Origin: Clostridia bacterium
GTDB taxonomy: Bacteria > Bacillota_A > Clostridia > TANB77 > CAG-508
Reading direction: 5' to 3'
Length of the DNA stretch: 43,008 nucleotides
Assembly (NCBI GenBank): GCA_017475185.1
Contig: JAFVGB010000025.1
Coordinates: 1 to 43,008, forward strand
Below the pieces are notes generated by a model. The model searched no databases, had not been told where the DNA came from, and saw nothing but the letters and a program-made list of their open reading frames with translations. Of this stretch, positions 1 to 8,088 are shown one piece after another. Made by a program: the position numbers and the translations under genes. Within the stretch, counting starts at the first letter, position 1; each line of letters opens with the position of its first letter.

Positions 1-309
1 ATCTATTTTTAGATTTCTTATATTTTACTTCCTATTAATTTTCATTTGTTTTTCAAATATATTTATGGTGGTAAAAACTTAAGTAAACTTAAGGATTAAA
101 GTACGGATTTAAGTGGCTGTCTGGAAGCCAAAATGAACTTGGCTATTTTCTGTAAACGGAAACGGCTGAACAGTAATGTTTAGTAGAAAATAGAGAAATT
201 CATCTAGACCTAAACCGTAAAGTTTACTTAAGTTTTTACCACCATAAATATATTTGAAAAATAAATGAAAATTAATAGGAAGTAAAATATAAGAAATCTA
301 AAAATAGAT
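1..309. repeat. Long inverted repeat, MITE-like or contig-edge foldback
   Basis: Bases 1-90 and 220-309 are reverse complements of each other with a single mismatch. They flank a unique core of about 129 bp. Beyond the arms the pairing resumes imperfectly (ACGGATTTA near 103 against TAAACCGT near 212). The right arm ends in a nested small palindrome (AAGAAATCTA, AAAA, TAGATTTCTT, 291-314), and the left arm is cut by the window edge. No transposase or other gene is visible inside. It could be a non-autonomous mobile element, a very long RNA hairpin, or an assembly foldback. Confidence 0.85.
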
Positions 310-335
310 TTCTTAATTTATATTTATTTAAACAT

Positions 336-360
336 AAAGGAGATAATGAAAATCGAATGA
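336..360 (+). other. Ribosome site with four-codon upstream reading frame
   Basis: AAAGGAG at 336-342 is followed closely by ATG AAA ATC GAA TGA (346-360). The stop codon of this mini-frame overlaps the ATG at 357 that starts the next gene (ATGA). The spacing from the Shine-Dalgarno is short for the first ATG and long for the second. Coupled re-initiation is an inference. Confidence 0.4.
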
Positions 361-905
361 AAAAGGGAAAAAAAGATAATAAAAAAGAATTAGCAGAAGT
401 TAAATGGTTTGCAATTGTTTTTATACTAAGTTTTATATTATCAATAATTTTTTCTTTTATATCTACATCAGCTATTAGCGGATTAAATATAGTACCAGCA
501 GTATTTATATTATTTTTGGTTATTTTTATAGGTATAGTTTTTGATGTAATAGGTGTTTCTGTAACAGTTGCAAAAGAATCAGATTTTCATGCAAAAGCTT
601 CAAAGAAAATATCTGGTGCAAAAACATCATTAAGATTAATTAAGAATTCAGCAAAAGTAGCAAATGTTTGTGCAGACGTTATTGGAGATATCGCGGGTGT
701 TTTAAGTGGATCAATAAGTGCTTTAATAGCTTTTAAAATTACGAGCACATTTAATTTAGAATTTAATATACAATTTATAATAAGTGCAATTGTTGCATCT
801 TTAACAATTGCAGGAAAAGCTCTTGGAAAAGGAATTGCACAACGTAATTCAACAGAGATTGTTGGAGTAGTAGGGAAAATCTTAAAGATTTTTAATAGGG
901 AATAA
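357..905 (+). CDS. Conserved membrane protein of unknown function (CorB-like annotation in relatives)
   Basis: A 182-residue protein with a lysine-rich N-terminus (residues 1-16). Two hydrophobic segments lie close together (about 18-40 and 45-68), followed by a polar stretch with the motif SDFHAKASKKISGAK, then two further hydrophobic segments (about 105-128 and 137-155). I recognise this as a family widespread in Clostridia that databases often label Mg2+/Co2+ transporter CorB, but the CBS and CorC domains of true CorB proteins are absent, so I treat the function as unknown. It stands alone between the inverted repeat and a terminator. The ATG at 357 is chosen because the only other start (346) gives a four-codon frame. 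Confidence 0.7.
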   Translation: MKKGKKDNKKELAEVKWFAIVFILSFILSIIFSFISTSAISGLNIVPAVFILFLVIFIGIVFDVIGVSVTVAKESDFHAKASKKISGAKTSLRLIKNSAKVANVCADVIGDIAGVLSGSISALIAFKITSTFNLEFNIQFIISAIVASLTIAGKALGKGIAQRNSTEIVGVVGKILKIFNRE

Positions 906-915
906 TAAAAATGAT

Positions 916-955
916 AAAAAACTATATAATATCTAATGATATTATATAGTTTTTT
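916..955 (+). terminator. Intrinsic terminator
   Basis: A perfect 18-bp A/T-rich stem (916-933 with 938-955, loop TAAT) runs into a T-rich stretch just after the stop at 905. Confidence 0.8.
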
Positions 956-1036
956 ATTTTTATGAGTAAACATAATTGCACAACTTAAGAAAATGTGCTA
1001 CAATATTATAGAAAAATTCCGAAGGGAGATATATTT

Positions 1037-1537
1037 ATGAAAAACATAACTCTGCGGAATGCAGTATTAGATGACTTTTCTACATACATTACATTTTACA
1101 AAAATGCGGAATGTCAGTTTCTTTATACTAATTGTAACAGTTACAAGGAATTTGATGAGAATTCATATAAGTTACTTAAAGAAATGGGAATTGACATAGA
1201 ACTAGCAAAAGAAGATGATAATGCTATCAGAAAAAATTTTGAATTTAGCTTAAAAAGAAAAAGCGTTTTTTTGATAGAAGTTGACAAACAAGTTAGAGGA
1301 TATATTACAATATCCAAAAGCGGAAAAGAAGTAAAAATTGCTGATATGTCAATAGAAAAATGTGTCAGGAATAGTGAGAATTTGTCATTGATTTTGTCTT
1401 CGCTAATTAAAAATATAGCAAAAAACGTAGAAATTATATGGTGTATTGTATGTAATGAAGAAGCTCAGTGCATGTTTAAAGAATTGGGTTTTTACAAAAA
1501 TATGTGTCATCTGGAAAAAAGAATCAGTGATGAGTAA
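1037..1537 (+). CDS. GNAT-family N-acetyltransferase
   Basis: A 166-residue protein beginning with the typical GNAT opening (ITLRNAVLDDF). A central beta segment (SVFLIEVDKQVRGYITIS, about residues 75-92) and a C-terminal WCIVCNEEAQCMFKELGF pattern match the last strand and helix of the acetyl-CoA-binding fold. It probably transfers an acetyl group from acetyl-CoA to a small molecule or protein; the substrate cannot be read from the sequence. The start at 1037 is preferred over an in-frame ATG at 995 because GAAGGGAG lies at 1020-1027. Codon use differs from the neighbours (CTG, GCG, and a CGG arginine codon at 1055-1057), hinting at acquisition. That CGG is read in frame: a +1 shift there would hit a stop within five codons. 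Confidence 0.75.
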   Translation: MKNITLRNAVLDDFSTYITFYKNAECQFLYTNCNSYKEFDENSYKLLKEMGIDIELAKEDDNAIRKNFEFSLKRKSVFLIEVDKQVRGYITISKSGKEVKIADMSIEKCVRNSENLSLILSSLIKNIAKNVEIIWCIVCNEEAQCMFKELGFYKNMCHLEKRISDE

Positions 1538-1557
1538 TTCATCACTGATTCTTTTTT
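1521..1557. terminator. Terminator overlapping the acetyltransferase stop
   Basis: A 13-bp perfect stem (1521-1533 with 1539-1551, loop GTAAT) is followed by T6. The stop codon of the acetyltransferase gene lies in the loop region. Confidence 0.85.
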
Positions 1558-1630
1558 ATAATTGACAATATTTTTAATCATATTAACATAATTCATAAAA
1601 CATCATACTATATAGTACAGGAGGTTTAGA

Positions 1631-2396
1631 ATGAATAAATTATTATATAGTATAATTGGAATTTTAATACCGTTTATAGGAACGTGTTTTGGTAGTGCAT
1701 TTGTTTTTTTTATGAAAAAAAATATGAGTGAAAGATTTAAAAAAATAACTGTAGGTTTTGCTGGTGGTGTTATGATAGCAGCTAGTGTGTGGTCACTTAT
1801 TGTACCATCTGTTGAAATGGCAGAAAATCAAAATATTGTTTCATGGATTCCTGCAACGGTTGGATTAATTTTAGGAGTAGTTTTTTTGATTTCTATTAAT
1901 ATGATTGCTGAAAAACTTGAGAACAAAAGAAATGGAAAAAAAATGAATATGTTGTTGTTTTCGGTTACCTTACATAACATTCCAGAACGGAATGGCTGTT
2001 GGGGTTAGTTTTGCAGCATTTTTAGCTGGAAATGCTGGAGTTGAGTTATATGAAGCTATGCTATTAGCGATAGGTATTGCTATTCAAAATATTCCAGAAG
2101 GTGCGATTATATCTATGCCTTTAAAAATGCAAGGTATAAATAAACAAAAATCGTTTTGGATTGGTGCGTTATCTGGAATTGTCGAGCCAATTGCAGCTGT
2201 TATAACTGTTCTTATGATAAATGTAGTTGTACCAATTCTACCATATTTATTATCTTTTGCAGCAGGTGCAATGATATTTGTTGTTATAGAAGAATTGATT
2301 CCTGAAATGCATGAAGGAAAAAAATCAATGCTAGGAGTTGTTGGTTTTACTTTTGGATTTATTGTAATGATGGTTTTAGATATTGCATTAGGATAA
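1631..2396 (+). CDS. ZIP-family divalent metal transporter, split by a +1 frameshift at CGGA
   Basis: Read with one skipped base, this is a 254-residue ZIP transporter (Zn2+/other divalent metal uptake, ZupT/GufA type) with about eight membrane segments. Residues 1-119 are in the first frame (1631-1987). The remainder (1992-2396) continues in the +1 frame and ends in the usual small C-terminal helix. The shift falls inside the family's metal-binding motif: the first frame reads HNIPE then CGG, and the shifted frame reads G-M-A-V-G, restoring HNIPEGMAVG. The second conserved motif, IQNIPEG, is intact. Without the shift the protein stops at codon 125. AGGAGG lies just before the ATG at 1631. 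Either a pseudogene, a sequencing error or a recoded gene; I favour recoding because the same change recurs in ylbJ and polC. Confidence 0.85.
1988..1991 (+). other. Candidate recoding site, CGGA read as glycine (ZIP gene)
   Basis: Frame-0 codons are CCA GAA CGG AAT. Removing C1988 gives CCA GAA GGA ATG, the conserved Pro-Glu-Gly-Met of the ZIP motif. The in-frame triplet is CGG, which is rare in this window. Confidence 0.6.
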
Positions 2397-2544
2397 TTTT
2401 ATAATTAGAAATGTGGATAACAGGAAAAAATTATAAAAAATTGTAATAAATTAGTGCTTTTTTTTGAAACTTGTAATATAATCATCAAGGCGGTTATAGA
2501 TACCCTTAAAATCTAAATTTATGTGTAAAAAGGATGATTGAAAA

Positions 2545-3006
2545 ATGGAGAAATTAAGAGGATTTGAAGTTGCAAAAGGATGGGAAGATAAAGGAATTAA
2601 TTTACCAATAAGAAAAACTAAATATTCAGCAGGATATGATGTTGAAGCAGCAGAAGATACAGTAATTCCTAGCTTTAAAAAAGGTGAAAATCCAACATTA
2701 ATAAAAACAGGTATAAAAGCTTATATGCAAGATGATGAAGTTTTAATGTTATATAACAGAAGTTCAAACCCAAAGAAAAAGGGGTTAATTTTAGCAAATA
2801 GCGTAGGAGTAGTAGATAAAGACTATTATGGAAATCCAGATAATGATGGTCATATAATGTTTGCTTTTTACAATATAAAAGATGAAGATATTACAATAAA
2901 AAAAGGTGAAGCAATAGGTCAAGCTGTATTCCAAAAATATTTAGTGGCTGACGGAGACATAGCAGAAGGAGAAAGAGTAGGAGGATTTGGCTCAACATCA
3001 AAATAA
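2545..3006 (+). CDS. dut: dUTP diphosphatase (dUTPase)
   Basis: Hydrolyses dUTP to dUMP and pyrophosphate, keeping uracil out of DNA and supplying dTMP synthesis. The 153-residue length fits the trimeric family. All five motifs are visible: SAGYDVEA (about 28-35), NRSS (72-75) for phosphate binding, the uridine-binding region with LANSVGVVDKDYYGNPDNDG (83-102), GEAIGQAVFQKY (120-131) and the glycine-rich C-terminal arm RVGGFGSTS. The aspartates of motif 3 are present. The gene is followed by a terminator that overlaps the carD promoter, so it looks monocistronic. Only a weak AAAGGA ribosome site precedes the ATG. Confidence 0.93.
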   Translation: MEKLRGFEVAKGWEDKGINLPIRKTKYSAGYDVEAAEDTVIPSFKKGENPTLIKTGIKAYMQDDEVLMLYNRSSNPKKKGLILANSVGVVDKDYYGNPDNDGHIMFAFYNIKDEDITIKKGEAIGQAVFQKYLVADGDIAEGERVGGFGSTSK

Positions 3007-3051
3007 TTTATAATAATATTGTATCAAAAAAATAGATAAATTTTTTCTAGA

Positions 3052-3087
3052 AAAAAATGGTAAAGGCTTTGACTTTTACCATTTTTT
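3052..3087 (+). terminator. dut terminator
   Basis: A perfect 13-bp stem, AAAAAATGGTAAA (3052-3064) with TTTACCATTTTTT (3075-3087), ends in T6. The loop contains the -35 hexamer of the next promoter. Confidence 0.9.
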
Positions 3088-3097
3088 ATGGTATAAT
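3069..3097 (+). promoter_or_regulatory. carD promoter
   Basis: TTGACT (3069-3074), 17-bp spacer, TATAAT (3092-3097). The -35 box sits in the loop of the dut terminator, so termination and initiation signals share the same bases. Confidence 0.85.
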
Positions 3098-3179
3098 TAT
3101 AATCGTAGTCAAGAAGAGAAAACAATAATTATTGTCTCATAAAAATACAAAAAATGCTAATTGAAAGGAAGTGTCTTAC

Positions 3180-3758
3180 ATGTTCAATGTAGGTGATAAA
3201 ATAGTATACCCAATGCATGGTGCAGGGACAATACACGCAATAGAGAAAAAAAATATTTTAAATGAGGAACAAGATTATTACATAATTTCAATGCCAGGAG
3301 AAGTAAAGGTAATGGTACCAACACAAAAAGCAGAAGAAATTGGAGTAAGAAATATAATAGATAAAAATGATGTTTCAAAAGTACTAAACATACTTGAAGA
3401 AGATGAAACTGAAATGTCAGATAATTGGAACAAGAGATATAGAGACAACATGGACAAGATGAAAAGTGGAGATATATATGAAGTTGCAGATGTTGTTAGA
3501 AATTTAAGTTTTAAACAGAAAGAAAAAGGATTATCAACAGGAGAAAAGAAGATGTTAAATAATGCTAAACAAATTTTAGTTAGTGAATTAGTTTTAGCAG
3601 AACATGTATCACAAGATGAAATTGAGAAAATTGTTGAAAACAAAATCAATGTTTCATTTGAAGAAAACAGATTACATGAAAATAGTGTAGCAGGAATAAA
3701 TAACAGTATTGTTAGTAAATTTATTCCTTTTGATAGCACAGGAACATCTGAAAATTAA
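3180..3758 (+). CDS. carD: CarD/CdnL-family RNA polymerase-binding regulator
   Basis: A 192-residue protein starting with the CarD/TRCF-type RNA polymerase interaction domain (FNVGDKIVYPMHGAGTI, residues 2-18, then a beta-rich section ending near residue 60). A helical C-terminal domain with a basic WNKRYRDNMDK segment follows. By family knowledge it binds the RNA polymerase beta subunit and stabilises open promoter complexes, affecting rRNA and stress transcription. The ATG at 3180 is chosen over a GTG at 3171 because GAAAGGA (3163-3169) would be too close to the latter. It has its own strong promoter and is followed by a terminator. A related RNA polymerase-interacting domain occurs in Mfd in this same window. 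Confidence 0.9.
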   Translation: MFNVGDKIVYPMHGAGTIHAIEKKNILNEEQDYYIISMPGEVKVMVPTQKAEEIGVRNIIDKNDVSKVLNILEEDETEMSDNWNKRYRDNMDKMKSGDIYEVADVVRNLSFKQKEKGLSTGEKKMLNNAKQILVSELVLAEHVSQDEIEKIVENKINVSFEENRLHENSVAGINNSIVSKFIPFDSTGTSEN

Positions 3759-3765
3759 TTTAGAA

Positions 3766-3803
3766 CAAAAAGCGGAAATTGAAAAAACTTTTCTGCTTTT
3801 TTT
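3766..3803 (+). terminator. carD terminator
   Basis: An imperfect stem AAAAAGCGGAAA against TTTTCTGCTTTTT, followed by T residues, directly after the carD stop. Confidence 0.75.
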
Positions 3804-3829
3804 GTCGTAATAGACCTGCCAAAATTTTC

Positions 3830-3870
3830 CAACATATTTACATAAATTATAAACTTATGTAAATATGTTG
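3830..3870. repeat. Perfect 16-bp inverted repeat upstream of dnaG
   Basis: CAACATATTTACATAA (3830-3845) and its exact reverse complement (3855-3870) flank a 9-base loop. It is not followed by a T tract, so it does not look like a terminator. It lies about 60 bp before the dnaG start, a position suited to an operator or an mRNA stem for the dnaG-rpoD unit. Confidence 0.6.
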
Positions 3871-3933
3871 AAGGATTTATAAAATTTGCGTCGAATAATA
3901 ATAGTAGTTATATTTTATAGAAAGGAACCTAAA

Positions 3934-5754
3934 ATGCCAAGATATAGTGACGAACTTATAGATGAAATCAGAAACAGTAATGATATAGTTGATATAATCT
4001 CTCAATATGTTAATTTAAAGAAAAGTGGGAGAAATTTTTTTGGTTTATGCCCATTTCACAATGAGAAGTCACCATCTTTTGCAGTATCGCCAGATAAACA
4101 AATTTTTCACTGCTTTGGATGTGGCGTTGGAGGAAATGTATTTCACTTTGTAAGCAAAATCGAAAACATAGGATTTAAAGAGTCTGTTGAGATGCTTGCA
4201 AACAGGGCAAATATAACTTTACCGACAATAGATAATGAACAAGATAATAAAGTATCATACTTAAAATCAAGAGTTTATGAAATAAATAAACAAACAGCAC
4301 AGTTTTATCACGAAAATTTATATAAACCAACAGCTAAAGTTGCACAAGAGTATATTAAAAAGAGAAAGTTAGATAATAATACATTGAAAACATTTTTAAT
4401 AGGATATTCATGCAATTTTAACGAATTATATAAATATCTAAAACAACAAGGATTTACTGAAGAAGAAATTTTAGCTTCAACATTAGTAAATAAAAATGAT
4501 AAAGGTGAATTTATAGACAGATTTAGAAAAAGATTAATGTTTCCAATTCAAGATGAAAGAGGAAGAGTAATTGCATTTGGAGGAAGAATTTTAGAAGATA
4601 GCTTAATTAAAAATCCTACAAGACCACAGGCAAAATACATTAATTCATCTGAAAATATTGTTTATAGCAAAGGAAGACATTTATTTGGTCTATATGCAGC
4701 AAAAAAAGAAAAATTAGATAAAATACTAATAGTAGAGGGATATATGGATGCAATTTCTTTACATCAAAGAGGAATAACAAATGTTGTTGCGTCATTAGGA
4801 ACAGCTTTAACAGAAGCTCAAGGAAGATTATTAAGAAAAAATAGCCAACAAGTAATAATAGGCTATGATTCAGATGGGGCAGGACAAGCTGCGACAATGA
4901 GAGGATTAGAAATTCTTCAGAATTTAGGTTGTGATATTAGAATTTTACAAATTGAAGGAGCAAAAGATCCAGATGAATATATATTGAAATATGGACCTGA
5001 AAGACTTCAAAAATGTATAGATAATGCTATTTCACTTGTCGAATATAAAGTTAAAATTCTAAAAAACAATTTAAATTTAAATCATCCAAATGATAAAATT
5101 AAATTCTTGACAGAAATTGCAAAAGAACTTGCAAAAATCAATAGTGATATTGAAAAAGAAGTTTATGTGGATAAAATTGCTTTAGATTATAAAATATCAA
5201 AAGAAGCAATATATGCTGAAATAAACAAAATCTTATATCAAAAAAATCCAAATGATAAAAAAATGACACAAAGAAAAAATCAATTAAAGCCAGAAAATAA
5301 GTCACAACTAAAAATAAATAATGATTCAATTACTAAAAAAGAAAACATGATAATATATCTTCTTATAAATAATCCAAAGGAATCATATGATAGATTAAAA
5401 GCTCAAATAGGATATGAAAATATCAAAGATGAGAGAAATAAAGAAATAATAAAAAAATTGTATGAAGAATTGGAAAAAGGAAATAGTATTAATAGTACTA
5501 ATGTACTAGATTTGTTTGAAGACGAAGATATAATAAATTTTTTAACTTGGGTTATGGCTTACGATTTTGAAATTACAGAAGTTGATAAAGCAATAGATGA
5601 CATTTTGAATAATTATGAAAAAGATAAATTCATTTCTATGAGAAATGAAATAGTTCAAGCGTTGGAAAATACAGAAAACTTAACAAATGAAGAAGTAGCT
5701 AGTTTGGAACAGAGTTTAAATGAAATAATAATAAAATTAGCTAAAATGAAATAG
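3934..5754 (+). CDS. dnaG: DNA primase
   Basis: Synthesises RNA primers for DNA replication. The 606-residue product has the CHC2 zinc-binding domain at the N-terminus (C39, H42, C60, C63 in CPFH...HCFGCG). A Toprim catalytic core follows, with VEGYMD (about 266-271) and YDSDG (about 311-315) supplying the metal-binding acidic residues, then a C-terminal helical DnaB-interacting region (about 450-606). The ATG at 3934 is preferred over an upstream in-frame ATG at 3886 because GAAAGGA (3920-3926) precedes it and because the conserved protein starts MPRYSDELIDEI. The gene runs into rpoD with 12 bp between them, the classical primase-sigma macromolecular synthesis operon of Gram-positive bacteria. 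Confidence 0.96.
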   Translation: MPRYSDELIDEIRNSNDIVDIISQYVNLKKSGRNFFGLCPFHNEKSPSFAVSPDKQIFHCFGCGVGGNVFHFVSKIENIGFKESVEMLANRANITLPTIDNEQDNKVSYLKSRVYEINKQTAQFYHENLYKPTAKVAQEYIKKRKLDNNTLKTFLIGYSCNFNELYKYLKQQGFTEEEILASTLVNKNDKGEFIDRFRKRLMFPIQDERGRVIAFGGRILEDSLIKNPTRPQAKYINSSENIVYSKGRHLFGLYAAKKEKLDKILIVEGYMDAISLHQRGITNVVASLGTALTEAQGRLLRKNSQQVIIGYDSDGAGQAATMRGLEILQNLGCDIRILQIEGAKDPDEYILKYGPERLQKCIDNAISLVEYKVKILKNNLNLNHPNDKIKFLTEIAKELAKINSDIEKEVYVDKIALDYKISKEAIYAEINKILYQKNPNDKKMTQRKNQLKPENKSQLKINNDSITKKENMIIYLLINNPKESYDRLKAQIGYENIKDERNKEIIKKLYEELEKGNSINSTNVLDLFEDEDIINFLTWVMAYDFEITEVDKAIDDILNNYEKDKFISMRNEIVQALENTENLTNEEVASLEQSLNEIIIKLAKMK

Positions 5755-5766
5755 GAGGTAGAATTA

Positions 5767-7083
5767 ATGAAAAAATCTGAAAAAGATGAAATAGAAATGA
5801 TACAAAAATTGGAAGTACCAAATGTTGTTGGAATGACAGAGGAAAAAGCTAGAAAAGAATTAGATAGATTAGATGTTATAATTAAATATGTAAATGATGA
5901 GAAAAAAGAAAATGGAATAGTTACAGCTCAAAGTTTAAAAGCAAAAACTAAAGTTGACGAATACTCTGAAATAACAATTAAAATAAACAAAAAAGAAGAA
6001 AACGGAGAATTAGATAAAGAAAAAGTAAGAAACATAATAAAAAAAGCTCAAAAAGATGGTAAAATTACTTATGGAGAACTTGCTTCACAATTAGGAGATG
6101 CAAATACAGAACAAATTGAAGAAGTTTTTGATGAATTCGAGAGTATTGGTGTTAATGTTTTTAGTGAAGAAATGGAAGAACCAAATTTTGAGGATTTAGA
6201 AGAAGTAGAAGAAATAAAATTAGAGGAAATAGATGTAACTAATTTCGATGGAGTTAATGTAGATGATCCTGTTAGAATGTATTTAAGAGAAATAGGAAAA
6301 ATACCATTATTAACATATGAAGAAGAATTAGATTTAGCAAAAAAAGTACTTGAAGGTGATGAAGAAGCTAAACAAAAATTAGCTGAATCAAACTTAAGAT
6401 TAGTTGTAAGTATAGCTAAAAAATATGTTGGTAGAGGAATGTTATTCTTAGATTTAATCCAAGAAGGAAATATGGGATTAATAAAAGCTGTTGAAAAATT
6501 TGATTATACTAAAGGATATAAATTCAGTACTTATGCAACATGGTGGATAAGACAAGCAATTACAAGAGCAATTGCAGACCAAGCAAGAACAATAAGAATT
6601 CCAGTTCATATGGTAGAAACTATTAATAAATTAATTCGTACTTCAAGAGATTTATTGCAAAGATTAGGACGTGAACCAACGCCAGAAGAAATTTCTAAAG
6701 AAATTGAATTACCAGTTGAAAAAGTATTAGAAATTCAAAAAATTGCACAAGATCCAGTTTCATTAGAAACACCAATAGGTGAAGAAGATGACAGCCACTT
6801 AGGAGATTTTATTCAAGATGATGATTCACCAGCACCACAAGATTCAGTTGCTTATACATTATTAAAGGAACAATTAGAAGAAGTAATGAATACTTTAACA
6901 CCAAGAGAAGCGAAAGTTTTAAAACTTAGATTTGGTTTAGAAGATGGTAAAGCTCGTACTTTAGAGGAAGTTGGAAAAGAGTTTATGGTTACTCGTGAAA
7001 GAATTAGACAAATTGAAGCAAAGGCATTAAGAAAATTAAGACACCCTAGTAGAAGTAAAAAATTAAAGGATTATATGAACTAA
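5767..7083 (+). CDS. rpoD: Housekeeping sigma factor with an N-terminal PASTA domain
   Basis: Primary sigma-70 factor (RpoD/SigA) of 438 residues. Region 1.1-like helices lie at about 84-137, region 1.2 at 166-195 ([18 protein letters not shown]), region 2 at 208-280 with the melting and -10 recognition sequence [14 protein letters not shown], region 3 at 285-360 and region 4 at 375-438 ([17 protein letters not shown], then the helix-turn-helix [13 protein letters not shown]). Residues about 15-75 do not belong to a normal sigma factor. They read as a complete PASTA domain: [17 protein letters not shown], a middle strand, then [29 protein letters not shown] domains normally sit outside the cell on kinases and penicillin-binding proteins. 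The start is firm: AGGAGG overlaps the dnaG stop 8 bases before ATG 5767, and no later ATG before residue 136 would drop the domain. Confidence 0.95.
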   Translation: MKKSEKDEIEMIQKLEVPNVVGMTEEKARKELDRLDVIIKYVNDEKKENGIVTAQSLKAKTKVDEYSEITIKINKKEENGELDKEKVRNIIKKAQKDGKITYGELASQLGDANTEQIEEVFDEFESIGVNVFSEEMEEPNFEDLEEVEEIKLEEIDVTNFDGVNVDDPVRMYLREIGKIPLLTYEEELDLAKKVLEGDEEAKQKLAESNLRLVVSIAKKYVGRGMLFLDLIQEGNMGLIKAVEKFDYTKGYKFSTYATWWIRQAITRAIADQARTIRIPVHMVETINKLIRTSRDLLQRLGREPTPEEISKEIELPVEKVLEIQKIAQDPVSLETPIGEEDDSHLGDFIQDDDSPAPQDSVAYTLLKEQLEEVMNTLTPREAKVLKLRFGLEDGKARTLEEVGKEFMVTRERIRQIEAKALRKLRHPSRSKKLKDYMN

Positions 7084-7095
7084 TTCATAAAAAAC

Positions 7096-7124
7096 TTGAC
7101 TTTTTAAGACTTTTATGCTAATAT
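7096..7124 (+). promoter_or_regulatory. Promoter of the 112-residue gene
   Basis: TTGACT (7096-7101), 17-bp spacer, TAATAT (7119-7124); a TATAAT three bases further on is an alternative -10. Confidence 0.65.
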
Positions 7125-7166
7125 AATAGTATGTTGAGATTTATTTAAAAATCGGAGGTAGAACAT

Positions 7167-7505
7167 ATGAACTTTAGTTATGCGCTTAAAGATTTAGGTG
7201 ATAGTATAAGAGATTCATTAATTTCTATTAGTTCTAACAATACAACAGTAATAACAGATGTATCTGACATAGATGAAATGGAAGTTCTTTTAGGTGAAGG
7301 CGATAAAGACGCTAAAAATATAATTGAAACAGAAAACGAATTACATGACATTTATGAAAAAAGAAGAAAAAACGGAATATTTATGTCGACATATGATTCA
7401 TCTGCATTAAAGAAAAGAGCTCAAATAAAAAAATCTGAATCTAAGGCAAAGAAAAAAGAAAAAAATGTAATTGAAGAAAAAGAAATTGAAGAAAGTAATA
7501 GATAA
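7167..7505 (+). CDS. Small charged protein of unknown function
   Basis: A 112-residue protein that I do not recognise. Residues 1-30 form a polar N-terminus (NFSYALKDLGDSIRDSLI). The middle is acidic (DVSDIDEMEVLLGEGDKDAKN). The last third is strongly lysine- and glutamate-rich (KKRAQIKKSESKAKKKEK), probably a charged helix. There are no membrane segments or signal peptide, so it is likely cytoplasmic. GGAGG precedes the ATG at a good distance. The gene has its own promoter and terminator and lies directly behind rpoD, but nothing ties it functionally to the sigma factor. Confidence 0.7.
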   Translation: MNFSYALKDLGDSIRDSLISISSNNTTVITDVSDIDEMEVLLGEGDKDAKNIIETENELHDIYEKRRKNGIFMSTYDSSALKKRAQIKKSESKAKKKEKNVIEEKEIEESNR

Positions 7506-7545
7506 AGAATTAACTTTAACCAGTTAATTCTTTATCTATTTTATA
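7501..7545 (+). terminator. Hairpin overlapping the stop of the 112-residue gene
   Basis: A perfect 15-bp stem (7501-7515 with 7522-7536, loop TTAACC) that includes the TAA stop. The T tract is weak (TATTTTAT). Confidence 0.7.
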
Positions 7546-7600
7546 ACTATAAAGTATGTATGAAAAATAATATAAAATTTAAAAAAATTATTGTTTGCTA

Positions 7601-7629
7601 TTGACAAATACATAAAAAATTATTATAAT
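7601..7629 (+). promoter_or_regulatory. tRNA-Met promoter, perfect consensus
   Basis: TTGACA (7601-7606), 17-bp spacer, TATAAT (7624-7629), 21 bp before the tRNA. Confidence 0.9.
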
Positions 7630-7649
7630 AATACTTGTCTGTTAGACAT

Positions 7650-7726
7650 GGCGAGATAGCTCAGTTGGCTAGAGCATCCGGTTCATACCCGGCAGGTCGA
7701 TGGTTCGAATCCATTTCTCGCTACCA
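7650..7726 (+). tRNA. tRNA-Met (CAT), elongator
   Basis: A 77-nt tRNA with CCA encoded. Acceptor GGCGAGA pairs with TCTCGCT allowing for the discriminator, the anticodon loop is TTCATAC with anticodon CAT, and the T-loop is TTCGAAT. The body resembles elongator tRNA-Met (GGC start, TAGCTCAGTTGGCTAGAGC D-arm) rather than the initiator. A CAT anticodon could in principle be the lysidine-modified isoleucine tRNA, but the overall sequence favours Met. It is transcribed alone from a consensus promoter and ends in a terminator. Confidence 0.92.
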
Positions 7727-7760
7727 AAAAAACTGAACCTTTAAAGGTTCAGTTTTTTTA
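7726..7760 (+). terminator. tRNA-Met terminator
   Basis: AAAAAACTGAACCT pairs with AGGTTCAGTTTTTT, immediately after the CCA end. Confidence 0.9.
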
Positions 7761-7795
7761 TGTAATAAAGAAAAGTTATTATAGTCAAATATATA

Positions 7796-8002
7796 TTATT
7801 TATTATTCAATTTTTCATATTCTTTACATTTAATTCTATAATCCATTTGTTGTGTCAAATATTTATAGTACATATAAGCCTGTTCGTATTGCATAATAGG
7901 GTTTATCATTGGAGTTTCAAACATTGATGAATCAAAATTACCTTCATATGAGTTAAAATTTCCCGTATTTGAAAAATTATTAAAATCCATATTTCTATCC
8001 AT
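7796..8002 (-). CDS. Small protein of unknown function, tyrosine/asparagine-rich
   Basis: A 68-residue protein. The first half is rich in Asn, Phe, Gly and Ser (FNNFSNTGNFNSYEGNFD). The second half is a likely helix, MQYEQAYMYYKYLTQQMDYR, ending in KCKEYEKL. AAAGGAG precedes the ATG on the minus strand. It lies 86 bp downstream of ylbJ on the same strand. The aromatic and polar composition is reminiscent of small spore-coat-associated proteins, and the ylbJ neighbour fits, but I cannot assign a family and the function stays open. Confidence 0.6.
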   Translation of the reverse strand: MDRNMDFNNFSNTGNFNSYEGNFDSSMFETPMINPIMQYEQAYMYYKYLTQQMDYRIKCKEYEKLNNK

Positions 8003-8088
8003 TTATAATTCTCCTTTCATACATATAATTCTTTATTAATTATATTTAAAATTTTTAAAAATATTACTTGAAATATTTTGGGATGGTC

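Noticed and set aside
995..1036. Start of the acetyltransferase at 995
   Set aside because: No ribosome site, and the extra residues do not belong to the GNAT fold; GAAGGGAG fits the ATG at 1037.
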